In this document: positions 61,601-64,000 of the stretch, piece by piece
Numbering within the stretch: position 1 is the first letter of the stretch
How the letters are laid out: each line of letters starts with the position of its first letter
Assembly (NCBI GenBank): GCA_905221605.1
Contig: CAJNDS010001101.1
Span: 668,501 to 732,500 of the forward strand
Direction of reading: 5' to 3'
DNA: 64,000 bases
From: Symbiodinium natans
Taxonomy: Eukaryota > Sar > Dinophyceae > Suessiales > Symbiodiniaceae
The notes under the pieces: model-generated
What the model was told of the DNA's origin: nothing
Databases searched by the model: none
The model's input: the letters and a program-made list of their open reading frames with translations, nothing else
Translations under genes and position numbers: made by a program

Positions 61601-63616
61601 GCGTCTAAACTCTTAAAATCGGTCCCTAGGAACTCGAAGCAAGCGATTGCGAGGGGACCCCCGAAGCTTCTTAAACATGTGAAGTCCTGAAGAATATTTT
61701 TGACTCGTGACACGATCTTTTTCGCAATTTAAGTTTAAAAGTTCTATCGGCTAATAATTTCTAAGACTCCACCTGTTGAAGAATTATGTCTAATTCTTGA
61801 AATCGGTTCCATAATAAATTCAGTTTATCCTCATTTCCCGCATACATGTATATACCTCGAGAAATACATAAATAGAAATATACCCGCATAATGTGTACAA
61901 ACTCGAAAAATTGGGATGCGATCCTCTTGTTGAAAAATAATAGTTTGTCATGTTCATGCCGAGCGTGCTGTTGAATCGAGGATGTGAGCACACGCCTGCG
62001 CGATGGCTTTGAAGGAACTCTTCTCGACGTCCACCCTTCCTTCTCTCCACAATCCCACAGCACAAGCACAACATGATGCACCCCGCCCCGGGAAAAAAAA
62101 CCAAAACACACCCAGCATAAACCCAAACACCATAAAGGGGGCCACCATAACAAATAGAGAATGTCGGCACCGAGCAAAGTCGTACCAAAAATACATGGGG
62201 CCTGAAAGACAGATGTGTTGCCCTCAGCCCTCAACCTTCCGTGGGATGCGCGATGAACGGGCCTTCAGCCAGGCTCCCTAAACCCTAAACCCTACTGAGA
62301 AAGGCTGGCCTAGGTACCTGAACCGACTAATTGCCAGGATCAACGTATCAATTTAAGGTGACCGGCCGTCGGCCACCCTGGGTCAACCAGAGGGTTTAGG
62401 GTTTAGGGTTTAGGGTTTAGGGTTTAGGGTTTAGGGTTTAGGGTTTAGGGTGCCCCATCCCCCTGTAATGAGCAGGCGTCTCGTTACAGCTGTCACAGCT
62501 TACAGTTCTTGGCCCAAGGCCGGATGCATAAACACTCTCACACCCTAAACCCTCAACCCGAAGCACCCTAAACCCTAAACCCTAAACCCTCAACCCTCAA
62601 ACCCCAAACCCTAAACCCCCCCAAAAATGAAACAAAACAACAAAAACTGCAGCGGAGGAGCTGGGCACCTCCCTCCTCGCTATGCAGGGCGCAGCGCACG
62701 AGGCACACTTGCCCGATGATGGGCCTCCCCGGGGTTTAGGGTTTAGGGTTTAGGGTTTAGGGTTTAGGGTTTAGGGTTTAGGGTTTAGGGTTTAGGGTTT
62801 AGGGTTTAGGGTCTAGGGTTTAGGACAGTACAAGGGTTCGGGTTAAGGGCTTCAGGGATTCAGGGTCTAGGGTGGAGGGTGTAGGGTTTAGGTTTGGGAG
62901 TCTGATGGGTTCAGGGTTTCTGGGCTTATAGGACTTCTACAAAGGGTAGGGTGTGGGGTCTAAGGGGTTAAGGGTTTCAGGGTTGAAAAGGCTTAAGGGC
63001 TTAGGCTTAGGGGTTGTGGTTTAGCGGGTTAAGGGCTTCAAACATGGCTTTAGGACTTGTGGGCTGTGGGGTTTCAGGGCTGTTTACGACTAAGACCTGC
63101 AGGGGTTTGGAGTCATGCTCGGGAACTCTAAACCCCAAACCCTAGACCCTAAACCCTAAACCCTAAACCCTGAATCCTTCGGCAATCCAGTGGCCTGCGG
63201 CGGTCGTCACCCCGGTGCAGCAAGCTCTTGACGGCGCGCCCGTCCTCCGACAGGTTTTGGATTCGGGGTTTGGGGGCTTCGCAGGTCTCCAAGCCCTAAA
63301 ACCCTACAACCCTCTCCCTTAAACTCCGGCGGGGAACTACTTACAAGGCCTCCGATCCTCCGAGTTCCCAGCGTTGACCCCTAAACCCGACTAAACCCTG
63401 AAACCCTAAACCATACTGAAGCCTTACATATGTTCCCCCTTGCAGTCCTTAAAAGGGATTATAGTAGTTATAGTACCCCCTATTCAAAATTCTAATCCCT
63501 ATTAAGGACTGTGATTTTATGAGGAGCATCCCAGCCCAGCGCCGGGCCTGAAACAAATCCACCCTTGGGGTCCAGTCCGCCAGCGTCAGCTCCAAAGACG
63601 TCGGCAGGCCGTCGCC
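43372..63616 (-). CDS. FKBP-type immunophilin with TPR domain, multi-exon
   Basis: Second minus-strand split gene. Best-supported exons: 63616-63563, 63244-63195, 62724-62669, 61460-about 61390, 57090-57016, 53709-about 53640, 50963-50906, 50438-50387, 49722-49634, 47101-46982, 45346-45290, 45103-45026, 44390-44328, 43714-43679, 43441-43372. Order fits FKBP domain(s) (DGRAVKSLLHRG; PIIGQVCLVRCAL; FLTLHLELREF; then ATLSFGVGL, MKEGEIAEFTC, VLLRLHLVSV) followed by TPR helices (RGWRRQNNLALF, AGRYRLAAHRF, ACLLNRALCLNK, HALRACNLVLDLEPSNEK). Known of the family: FKBP-TPR proteins (plant FKBP62-like, animal FKBP4/5-like) are peptidyl-prolyl isomerase-fold co-chaperones whose TPR binds HSP90/HSP70 tails. 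Whether it keeps isomerase activity cannot be told; the usual aromatic pocket residues are not obvious. Some internal exons and both ends are missing from my model. Confidence 0.72.
43679..43714 (-). CDS. FKBP-TPR exon: TPR2 helix A
   Basis: Acceptor GAAG|GCG; donor AACAAG|GCTCAG is GC-type, phase 0 to 0. ACLLNRALCLNK matches A-C-x-L-N-x-A-x-C-x-x-K of FKBP and PP5 TPRs. Only 36 nt long. Confidence 0.65.
44328..44390 (-). CDS. FKBP-TPR exon: TPR1-TPR2 loop
   Basis: Acceptor CCCCCAG|GAG, donor CAAAAG|GTTGGC, phase 0 to 0. 21 codons: EQLGYIDDFRGVRGG, then EERQQK. Clean exon boundaries; the position suits the variable loop between helices 1B and 2A. Confidence 0.65.
44810..44949. mobile_element. 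MITE family A copy
   Basis: CTTGGAGGTTCATGAC ... TTGAAGCTCCAAG-TA, 140 bp, next to a telomeric block. Confidence 0.8.
45026..45103 (-). CDS. FKBP-TPR exon: TPR1
   Basis: Acceptor GCGAG|GCC, donor TCGTCG|GTTCTT, phase 0 to 0. 26 codons: AGRYRLAAHRFRLIQARLAS, then EAFGSS. Confidence 0.65.
45290..45346 (-). CDS. FKBP-TPR exon: TPR1 helix A start
   Basis: Acceptor GGGTTTCAG|TCA, donor TTGTTT|GTTGTG, phase 0 to 0. SLAQLHVRGWRRQNNLALF; joined to the next exon gives QNNLALF-AGRYRLAA, the G-N-x-x-F-K-x-G-x-Y-x-x-A signature of TPR1. Confidence 0.65.
45433..45583. mobile_element. MITE family A, CTTGAAGG subfamily
   Basis: 151 bp. Lies in a FKBP-TPR intron, about 85 bp beyond an exon. Differences from its relatives are mostly A-to-C or T-to-A substitutions. 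Confidence 0.85.
46732..46789. repeat. (CTT)n microsatellite
   Basis: About 19 CTT units after a CTTC-rich lead-in from 46664. A purine-pyrimidine mirror tract; the poly-Ser/Leu/Arg frames over it are artefacts. Confidence 0.95.
46981..47007. repeat. (CT)n microsatellite, coding on minus strand
   Basis: About 13 CT units. On the minus strand (GA)n encodes Glu-Arg repeats at the 3' end of an FKBP-TPR exon. A shorter (CT)n lies at 46808-46824. Confidence 0.9.
46982..47101 (-). CDS. FKBP-TPR exon: FKBP end, Lys/Glu linker, (Glu-Arg)n
   Basis: Acceptor AATCTCAG|GTC, phase 0. Reads VLLRLHLVSVDRQADGREQI, then RAGDERKLEAE, then runs through a (CT)n microsatellite that encodes alternating Glu-Arg. 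Donor GAGAGG|GTTTAG at 46981 keeps phase 0. FKBP-TPR proteins have exactly this order: last FKBP strand, then a charged linker helix before TPR1. Confidence 0.65.
47270..47405. repeat. Homogeneous CTTTGGGG array
   Basis: Octamer GGGGCTTT repeated about 13 times after a degenerate GGGGCTTTT stretch. Open frames here (GALGLWGF / PKAPKPQS) are repeat translation. Confidence 0.95.
49634..49722 (-). CDS. FKBP-TPR exon: MKEGEIAEFTC
   Basis: Acceptor GTCCAAG|G (phase 2, fits the preceding exon). Reads MKEGEIAEFTCSDPQLC. M-K-x-G-E-x-A-x-F-x-x-x-P-x-x-x is the core FKBP motif after the helix. Donor TGCA|GTTTTA is tentative. Confidence 0.7.
50095..50258. mobile_element. Family E element split by a telomeric block
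   Basis: GGTGGCCCGGTAACCATA | TTTAGGG array 50115-50185 | GGTAACCATATCC...GGTTGGTTACTTCATAAGG...GTGGGCTGC. The 10 bases GGTAACCATA stand on both sides of the array (50104-50113 and 50184-50193). Confidence 0.8.
50387..50438 (-). CDS. FKBP-TPR exon: FKBP helix
   Basis: Acceptor CTGGAG|AG (phase 1), donor AGAGG|GTTTAG in a telomeric block (phase 2). Reads VCDALECAACSLLGRR after a junction Glu, aligning with E-V-I-x-G-x-D-x-A of FKBPs. Confidence 0.6.
50906..50963 (-). CDS. FKBP-TPR exon: FKBP strand before active-site helix
   Basis: Acceptor CATGAG|GAC, donor CTTG|GTGAGG, phase 0 to 1. Reads DSRGALLCAGATLSFGVGL, matching F-D-S-S...F-x-x-G-x-G-E-V-I. Confidence 0.6.
51078..51670 (+). repeat. 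Dispersed repeat: TGCTGCGGGTGCGG head, CTCTATTTT tail
   Basis: Head of 4-5 units of TGCTGCGGGTGCGGGGCGCG plus T-run, then a tail rich in AAAACCTCTATTTTCTCTAT ending GGAAGACATGAGAGAGGA...GAGAAACTAATTCTCTGTG. The same order occurs at 55927-56395. The tail alone occurs at 52090-52500. Confidence 0.85.
52090..52500 (+). repeat. Dispersed repeat, tail-only copy
   Basis: CTCTATTTTCTCTATATGTG units and the ATGAGGAAGACATGAGAGAG end motif. No head. Confidence 0.8.
52505..52632. repeat. (AT)n-rich microsatellite
   Basis: TATATATA tracts. Similar tracts lie at 2859-2882, 9188-9265, 9437-9485 and 31034-31165. An (ATT)8 tract lies at 3244-3268. Confidence 0.9.
52745..52998. repeat. About 120-bp tandem duplication with G-runs
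   Basis: Copy 1 (52755-52868) and copy 2 (52885-52988) share G-run, CAGCCCCC, CATTTGCAAACAC, TTCGTATGCTT and AAGCAAGCTTGCCCGGCT at about 90% identity. The G-runs (up to about 24 G) may be assembly-sensitive. Confidence 0.85.
53640..53709 (-). CDS. FKBP-TPR exon: inter-domain segment
   Basis: Acceptor CTCTTAG|GAC, phase 0. Reads DWPSWQLADDGQLCTMRVEA, then VKDHS. W...L-x-D-D-G-x-L resembles the start of a following FKBP domain. No GT donor follows; a GC donor at CACA|GCCC is possible. Confidence 0.45.
53831..53947. mobile_element. MITE family A copy
   Basis: CTTGGAGGTTCTTGGTACC ... ATCATGAACCTCCAAG-TA, 117 bp. Confidence 0.8.
55927..56395 (+). repeat. Dispersed repeat, second full copy
   Basis: Same head and tail as 51078-51670, with shared end motif AATGAGGAAGACATGAGAGA. 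Confidence 0.85.
57016..57090 (-). CDS. FKBP-TPR exon: last FKBP strand
   Basis: Acceptor CCTAAG|CT (phase 1), donor TTTTCA|GTTAGG (phase 1). Reads GAGFLTLHLELREFIEAGLF, resembling the closing beta strand x-L-x-F-x-V-E-L of an FKBP domain. The + strand of the same island is also open, so strand rests on family resemblance. Confidence 0.45.
58001..58114. repeat. Perfect 57-bp tandem duplication
   Basis: 58001-58057 and 58058-58114 are identical in my reading (ACCCCCTCATATGTACC...). Confidence 0.95.
58115..60720. other. Intronic/intergenic sequence, little recognised
   Basis: Contains a family E fragment (58185-58252), a minus island near 58490-58425 (MRRGERCQARWLLPTG), an AT-rich stretch with inverted repeats (58850-59040), a GGGGAGGGC tract (59134-59175), an unrecognised non-repetitive stretch (59320-59755) and short telomeric blocks. 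Confidence 0.4.
60165..60303. mobile_element. MITE family A copy, truncated right end
   Basis: TA-CTTGGAGGTTCAAGG ... ACCATGAACCTC; the last bases of the right repeat are lost. Other family members: 7808-7945, and a left half at 33025-33121. Confidence 0.75.
61390..61460 (-). CDS. FKBP-TPR exon, acidic segment
   Basis: Acceptor CGAAG|AT (phase 1, compatible with the previous exon). Reads SDSGRLWTRDELEHVIEDIL with codon use of coding type. It could be the FDS...EVI region of an FKBP domain. The 3' edge is not resolved; donors exist at GAACAT|GTCATT and ATCTT|GTGGCC. Confidence 0.45.
61761..62234 (-). CDS. Unassigned 157-codon open frame
   Basis: Longest non-repetitive uninterrupted frame, in an island (61570-62280) free of telomeric repeat and lying within an FKBP-TPR intron. 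Contains a hydrophobic run (YLLWWPPLWCLGLCWVCFGF) and ends NRFQELDIILQQVES. No family recognised; it may be non-coding. AT content is higher than in flanking islands. Confidence 0.2.
   Translation of the reverse strand: MRAEGNTSVFQAPCIFGTTLLGADILYLLWWPPLWCLGLCWVCFGFFSRGGVHHVVLVLWDCGEKEGWTSRRVPSKPSRRRVLTSSIQQHARHEHDKLLFFNKRIASQFFEFVHIMRVYFYLCISRGIYMYAGNEDKLNLLWNRFQELDIILQQVES
62669..62724 (-). CDS. FKBP-TPR exon: FKBP beta strand
   Basis: Acceptor GGGGAG|GCCC (phase 2), donor GGGAG|GTGCCC (phase 1). Reads PIIGQVCLVRCALHSEEG; joined to the preceding exon this is G-DDRRR-PIIGQV, like the family's G-x-x-x-x-P-x-x-G-x-x-V. The + strand is also open here. Confidence 0.5.
63195..63244 (-). CDS. FKBP-TPR exon: start of FKBP-like domain
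   Basis: Acceptor TCGGAG|GAC; donor CGCAG|GCCACT is GC-type, phase 0 to 2. Reads DGRAVKSLLHRGDDRR, matching the D-G-x-x-x-K-x-x-L-x-x-G entry strand of FKBP domains. Confidence 0.55.
63563..63616 (-). CDS. FKBP-TPR exon, N-terminal part
   Basis: Acceptor CCCCAG|GGC, donor CCAAGG|GTGGAT, phase 0 to 0. 18 codons, GDGLPTSLELTLADWTPR. Joins in phase to DGRAVKSLLHRG in the next exon. Upstream exons may lie beyond the window. Confidence 0.5.
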
Positions 63617-64000
63617 CTGGGGGGTTTGTTTAAGGGGGGCTTAAGGGTTTTAGGGGCGTTACGATGGGGGTGGGAGTCATTACTAATTATTACTAATTAT
63701 ACTCCCTTATGGTCCCTATATAAATATACAATAAATTTTAAATACCCCCCCCACCAAAAAAAAAACAACCGATTAAGGTCCCAATATTGGAGGTTTCGGG
63801 TTTAGGGTTCGATGGTTAGGGTTTTGGGAGGGTTTCGAATTCAGGGTGTAGGGTTCAGGGGTGGCTGGGTGGCTTTGGGAGAGTTTGGGGGTTGGGGGTC
63901 TAAGGAGGCGGTCTCCGTACTTTTTTTAAAGATATCTTCATGGTTTAGGGTTCAGGGTTTAGGGTGTACAGTCTGAGGGTTTCGGGGTTAAGGTTTAGGG

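Larger units (their letters stand above)
1..64000. repeat. Interspersed telomeric-type heptamer, whole window
   Basis: TTTAGGG blocks on + (longer ones): 3-56, 7202-7266, 7351-7419, 7513-7609, 11749-11889, 12678-12780, 15177-15261, 16462-16585, 17277-17545, 22199-22335, 25321-25528, 28336-28455, 31272-31460, 33632-33760, 36779-36870, 37378-37453, 37530-37612, 38621-38690, 43751-43880, 44401-44470, 44634-44783, 45838-45953, 47950-48054, 50456-50535, 54786-54893, 57665-57730, 60728-60855, 61483-61561, 62393-62450, 62731-62822. CCCTAAA blocks on +: 2222-2274, 3491-3600, 5815-5893, 18519-18605, 26181-26267, 31717-31788, 35548-35618, 36987-37080, 40647-40700, 46826-46980, 48278-48355, 48616-48795, 54580-54645. 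Many shorter degenerate blocks lie between. Each 21 nt of pure repeat carries a stop in every frame, so the repeat does not encode long protein. Confidence 0.97.

Noticed and set aside
1-64000. Concatenated minichromosomes capped by telomeres
   Set aside because: Islands are not consistently flanked by CCCTAAA on the left and TTTAGGG on the right, and exons on both sides of many blocks belong in order to one gene, so insertion into an existing locus fits better.
1-64000. Dinoflagellate spliced-leader sequence or rRNA genes
   Set aside because: Looked for the CCATTTTGGCTCAAG core and conserved rRNA stretches; none seen.

Overview
This is a eukaryotic nuclear window. It is saturated with plant/alveolate-type telomeric heptamer (TTTAGGG on + or CCCTAAA on +), in more than 100 blocks of both orientations with no strand bias. 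Between the blocks lie islands of about 50-300 bp of non-repetitive sequence. The window does not look like a chromosome end: the block at base 3 is G-rich on the + strand, the wrong way round for a left telomere. Most long open frames here are translations of repeat (phrases such as GLGFRV or LNPKP). The real coding signal is in the islands, which read as short exons.

Main result: two minus-strand, many-exon genes can be assembled by eye. (1) 32849-10883 is a mitochondrial carrier (SLC25-type) gene of about 14 exons of 40-135 nt. The exons are in the right order for the three carrier repeats (KTVVAPL..., FWRG, GHPLDVIKTKL, IWQEEG, YHGL...) and reading phase is kept across every junction. (2) 63616-43372 is an FKBP-type immunophilin with at least two FKBP-like segments followed by a TPR domain (GRYRLAAHRF..., CLLNRALCLNK, HALRACNLVLDLEPSNEK). 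Both genes have introns of roughly 0.2-4 kb made of telomeric repeat, small inverted-repeat transposons and minisatellites. Several splice sites lie inside the telomeric repeat itself (exon|GTTTAGGG donors, CCCTAG| acceptors), and several introns appear to begin with GC.

Layout: 1-10.8 kb is repeats with unassigned exon-like islands on both strands. 10.9-32.85 kb is the carrier gene, with some + strand exon-like islands inside its introns. 32.9-43.3 kb is repeats with more minus-strand exon-like islands, possibly a third gene or the 3' end of the FKBP-TPR gene. 43.4-63.6 kb is the FKBP-TPR gene, with GA/CT microsatellites, a GC-rich hairpin island at its 3' side and a CTCTATTTT-type dispersed repeat. 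Small TA-flanked MITEs (about 13 copies of one family plus several other families) occur throughout, and several are split by telomeric blocks.

Organism: TTTAGGG repeats, many tiny exons, same-strand neighbouring genes, GC-AG introns and acceptors usually followed by G fit a dinoflagellate best. This is inference (about 50%). Another alga or alveolate remains possible. No rRNA, tRNA, CRISPR, plasmid or bacterial feature was seen.
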